Assembly (NCBI GenBank): GCA_017394605.1
Contig: JAFPXU010000088.1
Span: 1 to 43,858 of the forward strand
Origin: Clostridia bacterium
GTDB lineage: Bacteria > Bacillota_A > Clostridia > Christensenellales > CAG-138
DNA length: 43,858 bases
Reading direction: 5' to 3'
Under the pieces are notes generated by a model, which saw only the letters and a program-made list of their open reading frames with translations, was not told the origin of the DNA and searched no databases. Both the position numbers and the translations under genes were made by a program. Positions 8,116-16,652 of this stretch are shown here, piece by piece (position 1 is the first letter of the stretch; each line of letters opens with the position of its first letter).

Positions 8116-8658
8116 ATGGAAAAACAATCCGAGAAAAACGACGAACTGCTTAATAGCGTACGGAAGCGGTACTCGGCGCTGACATGCGCTCTGATCGAGC
8201 GGAGAATAACCGTGACGGCAATGGAAAGCTGTACCTCCGGACTGATCGCGTCCCTGATCACGGACACCGATCACGCTTCCGAAATATTCCGCGGCAGTTT
8301 CGTAACGTACTGCAACGAGGAAAAGATCCGGCGCGGTGTTCCGGTTGAAACGATCAGCCGCTTCGGAGTCTATTCGGAGGAGACCGCCGCGGAAATGGCA
8401 CGCGCCTGCCGGAAGGCGTTCGGAACGGATATCGGGATCGGTGTGACCGGCTTGCTGGGCATACGGGACCCGGAAAACAGCGACAGCACGCCGGGAAAAG
8501 TCTGTTTCGCAGTCGACTTCCGCGGAGACGTCGTCTGCCGCTCGGCGGAAATTCCGGATATGGGTTCCAAATTCTTCGGGAAACTATACACGGCAGGGCT
8601 AGTTGCCGATGAAATCGAACGGCGCATGAAAGAGGCCGGTGTTCCGTATCATCGGTAA
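8116..8658 (+). CDS. pncC: CinA C-terminal family nicotinamide-nucleotide amidase
   Basis: 180 residues, a stand-alone CinA C-terminal domain without the molybdopterin-like N-terminal domain. AMESCTSGLIASLITDTDHASEIFRGSFVTYCNEEK holds the conserved Ser/Thr-rich active site, and GIGVTGLLG follows. The family deamidates nicotinamide mononucleotide to nicotinate mononucleotide in NAD repair. ATG at 8116 with GAAAGAGG upstream. Confidence 0.86.
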   Translation: MEKQSEKNDELLNSVRKRYSALTCALIERRITVTAMESCTSGLIASLITDTDHASEIFRGSFVTYCNEEKIRRGVPVETISRFGVYSEETAAEMARACRKAFGTDIGIGVTGLLGIRDPENSDSTPGKVCFAVDFRGDVVCRSAEIPDMGSKFFGKLYTAGLVADEIERRMKEAGVPYHR

Positions 8659-8673
8659 CGGAAGGAATAGGAA

Positions 8674-9789
8674 ATGGCAACGATTCAGGATTATCTTGTC
8701 TGGCGCGGAGACCTGTCTTTCAGGACGGATCCGCTGAACGAGGTGGATAACTATATTCTGGCCAAGGTCGGATGCCCGGATTATACCGGTATCGTGCCGG
8801 CAGGCGGCGAAACCGTGCTGCTCCGGGACGCGGTATCGGCCTTTTTCGGGCAGAAAAAGAATGAAAACGTCTCGTTCGGAGCGCTTGCTTCCTCCATGAT
8901 CGCCCCGGTTCTTCGGAAACTGACCGCAACACAGCGGTTCGGAGAAATCGGTCTTTCGGGATTCGTGAAGAAACTCGAGCCCTCCTCGACGGAGCAGTTT
9001 TCCGCGCTGACGCTGATTCTTCCTGACCGGACCGCGTATATCAGCTTCAGAGGAACAGACGACACGCTGATCGGATGGAAGGAAAACATGATGATGTCGG
9101 TGTCGGATGCCGTTCCCGCACAGACAGACGCGCTCGCGTATCTGAACGAGGCTGCCAGAAGGGTTTCCGGACCGCTGATCGTCGGCGGCCATTCCAAAGG
9201 CGGGAATCTCGCAGTCTATGCCGCCTCCATGGCGGATCCCGCGATACAGCGCAGGATTCGCGCCGTATACAACAATGACGGGCCAGGATTTACGGAAGCG
9301 TTCCTGCAGTCGGAGGGATACGAGGGGATCCGTTCAAAACTACATACGCTGCTGCCGCAGTATTCGCTGGTCGGCATGATGCTCAAGCGTGAAAAGAACG
9401 TTTCCATCGTCAGCGCCCCGCGTCCCGGACCGTCGGCGCATGATGGACTCCGCTGGGCGGTGGAAGGACCGAGATTCGTGCGCTGCGAGCAGTTCAGCAA
9501 GAGCTCCCTTTCGTTCGAGGAATCGCTCCGTTCCGTAATGGAAGGGATGGATGTTGATGCACGGAAGACGTTTATCAGCCAGCTGTTCGACACGCTGGAG
9601 GAAGCGGGAGCTTCGACCGTAACGGATCTTTCCGAGATGCAGGCGAGAAAAGCGCTGGACCTGTTCCGGAAAGTGCGGAACCAGCCCGAGGTCGGGAAGT
9701 TTCTCTCCTCTCTGATCGAGTTGATGCTGAAGGACTACGCTTCAAGCACCAGAGCCGGCCGGGTGATCGACAGACTGTGGGACAGATGA
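8674..9789 (+). CDS. DUF2974 (Mbeg1-like) alpha/beta hydrolase
   Basis: 371 residues. The N-terminus MATIQDYLVWRGDLSF is typical of this Bacillota family. The lipase-like nucleophile elbow GGHSKGGNLAVYAA (G-x-S-x-G) lies near residue 172. A preceding YISFRGTDDTLIGWKEN segment matches the class-3-lipase-like oxyanion region. No signal peptide, so cytoplasmic. The substrate is unknown; an esterase or lipase activity is likely from the fold. It ends the thioesterase-GNAT-pncC run and is followed by a terminator. Confidence 0.85.
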   Translation: MATIQDYLVWRGDLSFRTDPLNEVDNYILAKVGCPDYTGIVPAGGETVLLRDAVSAFFGQKKNENVSFGALASSMIAPVLRKLTATQRFGEIGLSGFVKKLEPSSTEQFSALTLILPDRTAYISFRGTDDTLIGWKENMMMSVSDAVPAQTDALAYLNEAARRVSGPLIVGGHSKGGNLAVYAASMADPAIQRRIRAVYNNDGPGFTEAFLQSEGYEGIRSKLHTLLPQYSLVGMMLKREKNVSIVSAPRPGPSAHDGLRWAVEGPRFVRCEQFSKSSLSFEESLRSVMEGMDVDARKTFISQLFDTLEEAGASTVTDLSEMQARKALDLFRKVRNQPEVGKFLSSLIELMLKDYASSTRAGRVIDRLWDR

Positions 9790-9817
9790 TTCCAAAACGG
9801 CATACAGATTTTTCCCG

Positions 9818-9850
9818 TGTCCGCCTTCGCGCGGACATTTTTCTTTTTCT
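9818..9850 (+). terminator. Intrinsic terminator after the DUF2974 hydrolase gene
   Basis: TGTCCGC (9818-9824) pairs with GCGGACA (9831-9837) across a 6-base loop, followed by a T-rich run to 9850. It is 28 bases after the stop codon. Confidence 0.8.
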
Positions 9851-9878
9851 TGATTTATGCGGCGATTTCGGTTATAGT
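9850..9878 (+). promoter_or_regulatory. Promoter of the acyl-CoA ligase gene
   Basis: TTGATT (9850-9855), 17 bases, TATAGT (9873-9878). It directly follows the terminator, so the ligase is its own transcription unit with a leader of about 140 bases. I see no riboswitch in that leader. Confidence 0.65.
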
Positions 9879-10025
9879 CTTCTCTGTCTGTGCACTGCGT
9901 TTGATGAGGACGCCCTTCATGCCCGATCGGGATGGAAAGCCCGGGGCCGAACAGCACGGAACAACTGCTTCGGAGTCGGCCGCAAGACCGTATACCCGCA
10001 GCATTGAACGAGATTAGGAGGCACA

Positions 10026-11798
10026 ATGGAAACCATTACTGCGAAAAGACCATGGGCGAATTACGTGGGCGACGTACCACTGAATCTGGAATACTTCGAG
10101 GGTTCTATGTTCGACAAGGTCGCCGAGGTTGCCGCAAAGTATCCGGATCATGTCGCGTTTGACTTCATGGGAAGGTCCACGACCTACCGGCAGCTGATTC
10201 AGGAGATCGAAAACTGCGCGAAAGCACTGAAGACCATCGGACTCCGCGAAGGCGACAAGGTCACGATCGCCATGCCGAACTGTCCGCAGGCCATCTACAT
10301 GTTTTACGCGGTCAACCTCGTAGGCGCTATCGCAAACATGATCCATCCGCTTTCAGCGGAAAAGGAAATCGAGTTCTATCTGAACGAGAGCGAATCGATT
10401 ACGGCGATCACGCTGGATCAGTTCTACGGAAAATTCGAACGGATCAGGGAGAACACCAAGGTCGTTAACATCATCATCGCTTCCGTCAAGGACGCGCTGT
10501 CCAAACCGCTTCGCGCCGGCTATATGCTGACCGAGGGGCGCAAGATCAAAAAGATCCCGAAGGACGCGCCCGTGATCCGCTGGAACGAATTCATGCGACT
10601 CTCAAAAGCCTGCTTCTACAAATACAAGGTGGAACGCAAGGGGGACGATCCTGCCGTCATCCTGTATTCCGGCGGAACGACCGGAACGACGAAGGGCATC
10701 GTGCTCACCAACAAGAATTTCAACGCGCTTTCCCAGCAGATCGTCGCAACGAATCCGATGTTCCGGCCGGGCGACAAGATGCTCGCCGCCATGCCGCTGT
10801 TTCACGGCTTCGGGCTGGGCGTCTGCATCCACTCGATGCTGGCGCAGGGCGGCCGCTGCATTCTGATTCCCCGTTTCACGGCGAAGAGCTACGCGAAGCA
10901 GATCGTCAAATACCGCTGCAACTTCATTGCGGGCGTTCCGACCCTGTACGAGGCGCTTCTCCGCCTTCCGGATATGGACGGCGCGGATCTCAGCAGCCTC
11001 AAGGGCGTATTCTCCGGCGGAGACAGTCTCAGCGTGGAACTGAAAAGGAAGCTGGACAGATTTCTCTATGCGCATAACGCGGTCGTTCAGGTCCGTGAGG
11101 GCTACGGCACAACGGAGACGGTCACAGCATGCTGCCTGACGCCCCCGCATATGTTCAAGGAGGGATCGATCGGCGTTCCGTTCCCGGATACGTATATCAA
11201 GATCGTGGAACCCGGAACAGACCGCGAGCTGCCTTACGGGGAAGAGGGAGAAATTCTGCTGGCGGGTCCGACCGTCATGCGGGAATATATGAAGCATCCG
11301 GACGAGACCGCCCAGACGCTCCGGCACCATGAGGACGGTCTGACCTGGGTGTACACGGGCGACCTTGGGACGCAGGACGACCAGGGATTCATCTACTTCA
11401 AGGGAAGAGCAAAGCGCATGATCGTATCCTCCGGATACAACGTTTACCCGGGTCAGATCGAGAACATTCTGGACGCGCATGATAAAGTCCAGATGAGCTG
11501 CGTGATCGGCGTTCCGGATCCTTATAAGATGCAGAAGGTCAAGGCGTTTGTAAAACTTGCCGCGGATGTCCCCGCAACGGAGGAGACCAAGCAGGAACTG
11601 CTTGAATACTGCCGTAAAAACATCGCCAAGTACGCAATGCCCTACGACATTGAATTCAAGGAGGATATGCCGAAGACTCTCGTTGGAAAGGTAGCCTACC
11701 GCGTACTGGAAGAGGAAGAACTCGCGAAGATCAAGGCTGCGGAAGAAGCCACTGGCACGCAGGATCAGGCAGTTGAATCTCCTTCAGCGGACGCATAA
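10026..11798 (+). CDS. AMP-forming acyl-CoA synthetase (FadD-like, long/medium-chain)
   Basis: 590 residues. The ATP loop YSGGTTGTTKG (about residue 215), the EGYGTTET motif, YTGDLG and the C-terminal GYNVYPGQIEN mark the ANL superfamily. The usual YTSG is YSGG, and the final Lys lies in KTLVGKVAYRVLEEE. It activates a carboxylic acid with ATP, giving acyl-CoA, AMP and PPi. It is monocistronic, with its own promoter and terminator. The upstream operon encodes a thioesterase that releases fatty acids, so a fatty-acid recycling link is possible. The ATG has AGGAGGCACA upstream. Confidence 0.87.
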   Translation: METITAKRPWANYVGDVPLNLEYFEGSMFDKVAEVAAKYPDHVAFDFMGRSTTYRQLIQEIENCAKALKTIGLREGDKVTIAMPNCPQAIYMFYAVNLVGAIANMIHPLSAEKEIEFYLNESESITAITLDQFYGKFERIRENTKVVNIIIASVKDALSKPLRAGYMLTEGRKIKKIPKDAPVIRWNEFMRLSKACFYKYKVERKGDDPAVILYSGGTTGTTKGIVLTNKNFNALSQQIVATNPMFRPGDKMLAAMPLFHGFGLGVCIHSMLAQGGRCILIPRFTAKSYAKQIVKYRCNFIAGVPTLYEALLRLPDMDGADLSSLKGVFSGGDSLSVELKRKLDRFLYAHNAVVQVREGYGTTETVTACCLTPPHMFKEGSIGVPFPDTYIKIVEPGTDRELPYGEEGEILLAGPTVMREYMKHPDETAQTLRHHEDGLTWVYTGDLGTQDDQGFIYFKGRAKRMIVSSGYNVYPGQIENILDAHDKVQMSCVIGVPDPYKMQKVKAFVKLAADVPATEETKQELLEYCRKNIAKYAMPYDIEFKEDMPKTLVGKVAYRVLEEEELAKIKAAEEATGTQDQAVESPSADA

Positions 11799-11891
11799 CC
11801 GTTACGGTTCAATGAATCAGGAATGAATGCCCTTCGGACGATCGGTTGAAACTGATTCGGGCATTTGTCTGAATAACCGGTTAAAAATGAT

Positions 11892-11934
11892 AATACCGGG
11901 TTGCTGCACTGTGAAGCAATCCGGTATTTTTTAT
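11892..11934 (+). terminator. Intrinsic terminator of the acyl-CoA ligase gene
   Basis: A 14-base stem with one G-T pair, AATACCGGGTTGCT (11892-11905) against AGCAATCCGGTATT (11915-11928), followed by a T-rich run. Confidence 0.85.
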
Positions 11935-12208
11935 TACAGTTGATTCGGATGAAAGACGGTTTTTCCTATGCGCGCGCTTGCAGAAACCGAACATAAAAAA
12001 AGCCGTGGACTGATTCGCGAATCAAATTCTAAGATGGTTCGTAATCATTTATATGATCCATACGTTGCTGTTCCTGTAACGGCAGCAAGACAGGGCAGAA
12101 GGATCAGCGTGATCACAGCGTATCCGTCATCGAAGGAGAACAGCCAACCCTTGCAAAGGTCAAAATGAGGTCCGGCAAAGGACCCGTTCTCCGAATCTCA
12201 GCCCGATT
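11935..12208. other. Gap without a supported gene
   Basis: About 270 bases between the ligase terminator and the 3' end of the DUF134-NifX gene. Short frames exist on the plus strand, but none has a ribosome site or a recognisable product. A weak hairpin (GGTCC/GGACC, about 12170-12185) with TCATTTTG beyond it on the minus strand could terminate the DUF134-NifX gene. Confidence 0.4.
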
Positions 12209-12970
12209 TTACCCGCAATGATGACGATGACAGCCTTCGTCACCTTCCTGATGACCGCAGTCAAGGCCGTTTCCGTGATGGTGGCTGCACGCATGACCCT
12301 CTTCGTGGTGATGGTCGCACCTGGCGTCGGGATCATATTTCAGCGTTCCTTCGGCAAGCCCTTGCGCGGCAGCGTCCGCAGATCCCTGTACGCCGGCGTA
12401 AAGCCTGATTCCCGCATCAGCAAGCGCAATCTGCGCCCCCATACCAATGCCTCCGCAAATCAGGGCGTCCGCCTTTACGGCTTTCAGAAAGCCTGCAAGA
12501 GCGCCGTGACCGGTTCCGTTTGTATCGACAATCTGCTCATTGACGATTTTACCCCCTTCAATATCGTACAGCTTGAACTGTTCCGTATGACCGAAGTGCT
12601 GGAAGATCTCTTCGTTTTCATATGTGACTGCGATTCTCATGGTATATATTCCTTTCTCGATGATTTTCTGATCAATTTCAATCGGGCCGTACTCGCAATG
12701 CCCGCCAGTGATCAGCAGCCTTTTCCCATTCACAAGGGCGTCTGCGACTTTTTTCCTTGCGTTGTCATAAATGGCAGTAACGGTGGTCCGGGCAATGTTC
12801 ATTCTGGAAGCACAGGCCTCCTGAGTAAGGCCTTCATCATCCAACAGTCTCAACGCCTCAAACTCGTCAACGGTCATCTGAACGCTCTCTTCGGCCGCAA
12901 TATCGTCAGGCGAAAAGCTGCGATAGACCGGAAGCTGCTCTATTCTGCGGCATCTGAATGGTCTTGGCAT
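12209..12970 (-). CDS. DUF134 helix-turn-helix regulator fused to a NifX/NifB-type domain with a His-rich tail
   Basis: 253 residues from the ATG at 12970, preceded by GGAAAGGAG. Residues 1-90 form the DUF134 module: MPRPFRCRRIEQLP, then a TVDEFEALRLLDDEGLTQEACASRMNIARTTV helix-turn-helix. Residues about 110-215 are a dinitrogenase iron-molybdenum cofactor (NifX/NafY-like) domain with FQHFGHTEQF and ADALICGGIGMGAQ. The last 40 residues hold more than ten His plus several Cys. The NifX-type domain and tail suggest binding of an iron-sulfur or metal cofactor. The protein is probably an autoregulated metal- or cluster-sensing transcription factor. No nif genes are nearby. A longer frame to 13030 would run through the promoter. 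Confidence 0.88.
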   Translation of the reverse strand: MPRPFRCRRIEQLPVYRSFSPDDIAAEESVQMTVDEFEALRLLDDEGLTQEACASRMNIARTTVTAIYDNARKKVADALVNGKRLLITGGHCEYGPIEIDQKIIEKGIYTMRIAVTYENEEIFQHFGHTEQFKLYDIEGGKIVNEQIVDTNGTGHGALAGFLKAVKADALICGGIGMGAQIALADAGIRLYAGVQGSADAAAQGLAEGTLKYDPDARCDHHHEEGHACSHHHGNGLDCGHQEGDEGCHRHHCG

Positions 12971-12984
12971 AAACTCTCCTTTCC

Positions 12985-13030
12985 GACATATGTCAGTAAT
13001 CATGATAGACCTGATAATGACATATGTCAA
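12985..13030 (-). promoter_or_regulatory. Strong promoter with two identical palindromic operators for the DUF134-NifX gene
   Basis: On the minus strand TTGACA (13030-13025), a 17-base spacer and TATCAT (13007-13002). GACATATGTCA occurs twice: at 13018-13029, where it is a full TGACATATGTCA palindrome over the -35 box, and at 12985-12995, over the expected start point. The centres are 34 bases apart, about three helical turns, so the two sites face the same side of the DNA. Autorepression by the downstream DUF134 protein is the simplest reading. Confidence 0.75.
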
Positions 13031-13259
13031 TTACTTACACGAAATAATTCTGAGAGGATCATTTCATTCGTGTTTCAAAGCGGGACATGCCGTCGATTAC
13101 GTCTGTTCCCCCGTGATAGAAACCAGAATGAATCCCTCAATAATCAGGTTTGCAGCGGTGTTCCGGATATCGGCATATTGTTCTGACACTTTCTTTTGTG
13201 ATTCGGACAGCGGGAAGAAAGCAATCGGCGGGCGGCGCGTATGCTGCCGACGAATGATT

Positions 13260-13268
13260 TGATATACT
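13260..13268 (+). promoter_or_regulatory. Extended -10 promoter for the UvrD-like helicase
   Basis: TGA followed by TATACT (13263-13268) with no good -35 box. Transcription would start near 13275, which leaves an 80-base leader to the ATG at 13357 and excludes the in-frame ATG at 13273. The rest of the 13031-13259 gap shows nothing I can assign. Confidence 0.5.
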
Positions 13269-13356
13269 GTAAATGATGAAGGTCAGAATTTATGCGCATA
13301 CCGAGAAACATGGCCCGGAAAGAAATGATGATCTCATCCGGGAAAAGGAGAACGGA

Positions 13357-15507
13357 ATGGATTTACTGGAAGGTCTGAACGGCAGCCAAAGGCTTGCAGT
13401 CACATCCACGGAAGGGTATATCCGTGTGATTGCCGGCGCGGGCACGGGAAAAACGCGTGCGCTTACTCGGCGGTTTGCGTTTCTTGTGAATGAACTCGGT
13501 ATTCTTCCGGGAAACATTCTCTGCGTTACCTTCACGAACAAGGCAGCAAACGAAATGCGTCAGAGAATTCACAATCTGACCGGAGACAACGATACGGGAT
13601 ATATCAACACGTTTCACGGGTTCTGCGTTTCCGTACTGCAGGAGGACAGCTTTGTGGTGCAGTATCCGAAGAGCTTTCTCGTGCTGGACAACTCGGATAT
13701 CGATGCGATGCTTCAGATCATCTATGAGGAGCGGGGACTGACGCTTCGGGACATGACGTTTGCGAAGGCGAGGGACATGATTGAGATCCAGAAACTCTTC
13801 CGCAAGCCGGAATACTATCTGGACATGATTACCATGGATCTTGATATGCTGCGGGAAAAATATCAGTCGGCGCATTCCACGGATGACATCATTTTCTACG
13901 GATATCTGTACCAGGAGAAGAAGTGTTTCGGACTGGACTACAACGATTTGATCAAATTCACTCTTTACGTGTTCCGCCAGAATGAGGAAGTGAAGCTCAA
14001 ATGGCAGAAGCGCCTGGAGTACATCATGATCGATGAATTCCAGGACATTGACGGACTTCAGTACGAACTCATGGAAGTCCTCTGCGCCTATCACGGAAAC
14101 CTGTTTGTCGTAGGGGATCCGGATCAGACGATCTATACATGGCGGGGCGCGAACGTCAAATACCTGATGGAGTTTGACAGACAGTTCCCGGGGGCGAAGA
14201 CGATTCTAATGATGGAAAATTACAGGTCCACCCCGCAGATTCTTGCCGCCGCAAATTCGCTTATTTCAAAAAACAGGTACCGGATCAAGAAGGATCTGAT
14301 CCCGACCCTGCCGGACGGTTCAACCGTCTTGTGCCATCACGCGTCCAATGCGGAACAGGAGGCGGAATGGATGGCTTATCAAATTATGGATCTTCACGAC
14401 GCGGGCGTTCCCTACAGGGATATGACGGTGCTTTACCGCGCGCATTACGTGACGCGGTCCATCGAGGAGGTCTTTCTCAGAAGGAAGATCCCCTATGCCA
14501 TCTACAGCGGCGTGCAGTTTTTCGGGCGGATGGAGATCAAGGACGCACTGAGTTACCTTCGGATGATTGCCTATAAGGACGACCTGAGCTTCAGACGGAT
14601 CGTGAATACCCCGAAGCGCAATATGGGCAGACGCCGCATGAGCTTTCTGGAAGAGACTTCGGCGAAACTGCAGTGTTCCCTGTACGACGCGTTGCTTAGC
14701 ACGCTGGATCATGAGATCTTCAAGGGAACGAAAGCTGCGGGCTTTGTGAAACTGATCGAGTCCTTCTCGTCGAATTACGCGGAACGGACGGTATCCGAAC
14801 TGCTGTCGGACATCCTTAACGAAAGCGGATACGAGGAGGCTCTGCGCACGGAAGGCAGCCAGGAGAGACTGGATAACCTGGCGGAGCTCAAGCAGTCGGT
14901 GTACGAATTCGAGACGAGCTGCGGGGAGGAGGCGACGATGGAGCATTATCTGAGCCATGTGGCGCTTTTCTCGAACGCGGACGGGCAGGAACCCGGCGAC
15001 AAGGTCAAACTCATGACGGTTCACGCGGCGAAGGGGCTGGAGTTTCCGTATGTCTTTCTCTGCGAAATGAATGAAGGAATCTTTCCGTCCCGCAAAACGC
15101 GTACGCTTCCCGGAATGGAGGAGGAGCGCAGGCTTGCTTTTGTCGCCGTCACCCGGGCGGAGAAGAGGCTGTTTCTCAGCGAGGCGGAAGGAAGAAATCT
15201 GGACGGATCCCCGCGCTATCCTTCCCGGTTCGTTCTGGATGTGGATCCCGGTCTTCTTGAATACACGGCGCCTCCGCGCGACCGTCTGATCGCGGACGCA
15301 CGGGAGTATATCGGCGTCATGGAAAAATATCTGCCTGATGACGAGGAAACCGTTCTTTTTGAGCCGGGAGACCGTATCGTGCATAAATATCTCGGAGCGG
15401 GGACCGTTATGGAAGTGGACTCCGGCAAAAGCGCGTATCTCGTTCTGTTCGATTCGATGGGGACGCCAAGGTCGATTTCATTCCGCACGCCGCTGACAAG
15501 AGAGTGA
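13357..15507 (+). CDS. UvrD/PcrA-like superfamily 1 3'-5' DNA helicase
   Basis: 716 residues from the ATG at 13357, with AAGGAG 6 bases upstream. Helicase motifs in order: Walker A AGAGTGKTRALTRR near the N-terminus, CVTFTNKAANEM (Ia), IDEFQDID (II), VGDPDQTIYTWRGA (III), NYRST (IV), LMTVHAAKGLEFPYVF (V) and AFVAVTRAEKRLFLSEA (VI). The C-terminal 50 residues (DRIVHKYLGAGTVMEVDS) resemble the PcrA Tudor-like tail. It unwinds DNA in repair or replication restart. Motif II is DEFQDID rather than the DEYQDTN of housekeeping PcrA, so it may be a second paralog. It is monocistronic. Confidence 0.9.
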   Translation: MDLLEGLNGSQRLAVTSTEGYIRVIAGAGTGKTRALTRRFAFLVNELGILPGNILCVTFTNKAANEMRQRIHNLTGDNDTGYINTFHGFCVSVLQEDSFVVQYPKSFLVLDNSDIDAMLQIIYEERGLTLRDMTFAKARDMIEIQKLFRKPEYYLDMITMDLDMLREKYQSAHSTDDIIFYGYLYQEKKCFGLDYNDLIKFTLYVFRQNEEVKLKWQKRLEYIMIDEFQDIDGLQYELMEVLCAYHGNLFVVGDPDQTIYTWRGANVKYLMEFDRQFPGAKTILMMENYRSTPQILAAANSLISKNRYRIKKDLIPTLPDGSTVLCHHASNAEQEAEWMAYQIMDLHDAGVPYRDMTVLYRAHYVTRSIEEVFLRRKIPYAIYSGVQFFGRMEIKDALSYLRMIAYKDDLSFRRIVNTPKRNMGRRRMSFLEETSAKLQCSLYDALLSTLDHEIFKGTKAAGFVKLIESFSSNYAERTVSELLSDILNESGYEEALRTEGSQERLDNLAELKQSVYEFETSCGEEATMEHYLSHVALFSNADGQEPGDKVKLMTVHAAKGLEFPYVFLCEMNEGIFPSRKTRTLPGMEEERRLAFVAVTRAEKRLFLSEAEGRNLDGSPRYPSRFVLDVDPGLLEYTAPPRDRLIADAREYIGVMEKYLPDDEETVLFEPGDRIVHKYLGAGTVMEVDSGKSAYLVLFDSMGTPRSISFRTPLTRE

Positions 15508-15510
15508 CAT

Positions 15511-15565
15511 AAAGAAGCAAAACCTCCCGGACAGGAAAATGCGGGAGGCTGAAATCTGCTTCTTT
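15511..15565 (+). terminator. Two-tier hairpin terminator after the helicase gene
   Basis: Inner stem CCTCCCG (15523-15529) with CGGGAGG (15542-15548), and outer stem AAAGAAGCA (15511-15519) with TGCTTCTTT (15557-15565). The T tract forms the 3' side of the outer stem. It may act in both directions, because the minus-strand pseudogene ends at 15583. Confidence 0.65.
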
Positions 15566-15582
15566 CAAACGAACGGAATGCG

Positions 15583-15978
15583 CTAAACCGTGATCTCTAT
15601 CTGATTTCCTTTTATTGCGACGACGCAGCTTTCATAATACCCGTCCCCGGTTGTACTTGGCCCGCTGACAATTTGATAGCCATCGTTGCGAAGCAGCTGC
15701 GTTAATTCATCGGCCCGTTCTCTGCTTCCGACTGAAAACGCGACATGAATCAAACCTGTGCGGTTTAATGGCTTTTCTGCATCTGCCATATCAGGCTTAT
15801 TCATGATCTACAGCCTGGCGCCGTCATCAAATGAAAGAAAGAATGAGCGGAAACCTGTTTTTGCATTGTGATATCCGTCATTCGGTTTTCCGTTAAGATA
15901 CTTAACAAAGAAATCCCGGGATTTCTCCAAATCATTCGCATACATTGCAACATGTTCAATTCTCGTACTGTTCTCCAT
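15583..15978 (-). pseudogene. VOC (glyoxalase-like) protein gene broken by an in-frame amber codon
   Basis: The frame from ATG 15978 reads MENSTRIEHVAMYANDLEKS and continues to DDGARL. It then meets TAG (15810-15808) and goes on in the same frame as IMNKPDMADAEKPLNRTG and IHVAFSVGSRERADEL, ending GNQIEITV. The two parts together make a 131-codon glyoxalase/VOC domain of normal length, with the first metal His in IEHVAM and another in LIHVAF. Relatives usually have Glu before IM, so one base change (GAG to TAG) explains it. There is no frameshift. Other genes here end in TAG (for example the GNAT gene), so TAG is not a general sense codon. The ATG lies 24 bases after the membrane-protein gene. 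Confidence 0.85.
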
Positions 15979-16002
15979 ACAGGTCACGATTTGCGAAAAT
16001 TG

Positions 16003-16479
16003 TTACTCCGGCATACTGAGTCTGTCAGTTTCTGTCTTATTATGTGCTGCGTTATGATAAGTCACGTAGATATGCCCGACGGCGAACAGAACCGCAAAGC
16101 CGACAAGCAGCCAATGCCGCAGCAGAATTCCGCTGAGAAGGAAAATGCATGCGGGAAGAATCGCAAGGATGAGCGCGAGGGGCGTCGACCTGCGTTTCAT
16201 ATAGACCGCAAACGAGATCCAATATGCGGCGAGAAGCATTCCGTTGCAGCCCATATACAGTACCATTTCAAGCACGCTCGAAAATCCGAACTTCCATACA
16301 GCAAGAGGAAGCCACATAAGCATCATGCAGGAGTACCGCCCGATCTGTTCGATGACGTTCATGAAGCGGTTCGTGCAAAGATTCTTTTCGCTCTTGTTCT
16401 TAATCGCATAAACGATATTCGGTATCAGCATGAGGCTTACAATGATCGCACCGAATACGTTGATCCATCCGAATTCCAT
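16003..16479 (-). CDS. Small integral membrane protein of unknown function
   Basis: 158 residues with about five hydrophobic helices: INVFGAIIVSLMLIPNIVYAI, SCMMLMWLPLAVW, LEMVLYMGCNGMLLAAYWISF, LALILAILPACIFLLSGILL and WLLVGFAVLFAVGHIYVTYH. A cytoplasmic loop KNKSEKNLCTNRFMNVIEQIGRYS is conserved-looking. The ATG has AGAGGTGAGCG upstream. I recognise it only as a Bacillota membrane-protein type with no known role. It is the first gene of a unit with the broken VOC gene. Confidence 0.75.
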   Translation of the reverse strand: MEFGWINVFGAIIVSLMLIPNIVYAIKNKSEKNLCTNRFMNVIEQIGRYSCMMLMWLPLAVWKFGFSSVLEMVLYMGCNGMLLAAYWISFAVYMKRRSTPLALILAILPACIFLLSGILLRHWLLVGFAVLFAVGHIYVTYHNAAHNKTETDRLSMPE

Positions 16480-16652
16480 TCGCTCACCTCTGAAAAATCT
16501 CTGTGTTGTTCGGATTCATCTTATCAGAGCTTCAATCCTCATTGATCCCGGTGCGATGTAATCAGAACAATTGCCGTGCGCGAACCGCTGCATCATTTTT
16601 AACAAGGGCACTTTGCACGTTTCCTGTTTTTATGGGCTTTGAGAGGACTCCG

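Noticed and set aside
9817..10017. Possible 66-residue small membrane protein between the DUF2974 hydrolase and the acyl-CoA ligase genes
   Set aside because: Its GTG start and first codons lie in the terminator hairpin and T tract, and the rest covers the ligase promoter and leader. No ribosome site.
11968..12168. 66-codon plus-strand frame in the gap before the DUF134-NifX gene
   Set aside because: No ribosome site and no recognisable sequence. A second frame ending near 12221 looked slightly protein-like but has no start and overlaps the DUF134-NifX gene.
13273..13356. Upstream in-frame ATG for the UvrD-like helicase
   Set aside because: It lies 5 bases after the predicted -10 element, which would make a leaderless message. 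The ATG at 13357 has a good ribosome site and the family's usual N-terminus.
15808..15810. Amber codon read as pyrrolysine or another sense codon
   Set aside because: Other genes in the window end normally with TAG, and relatives appear to have Glu at this site, so a point mutation is simpler.
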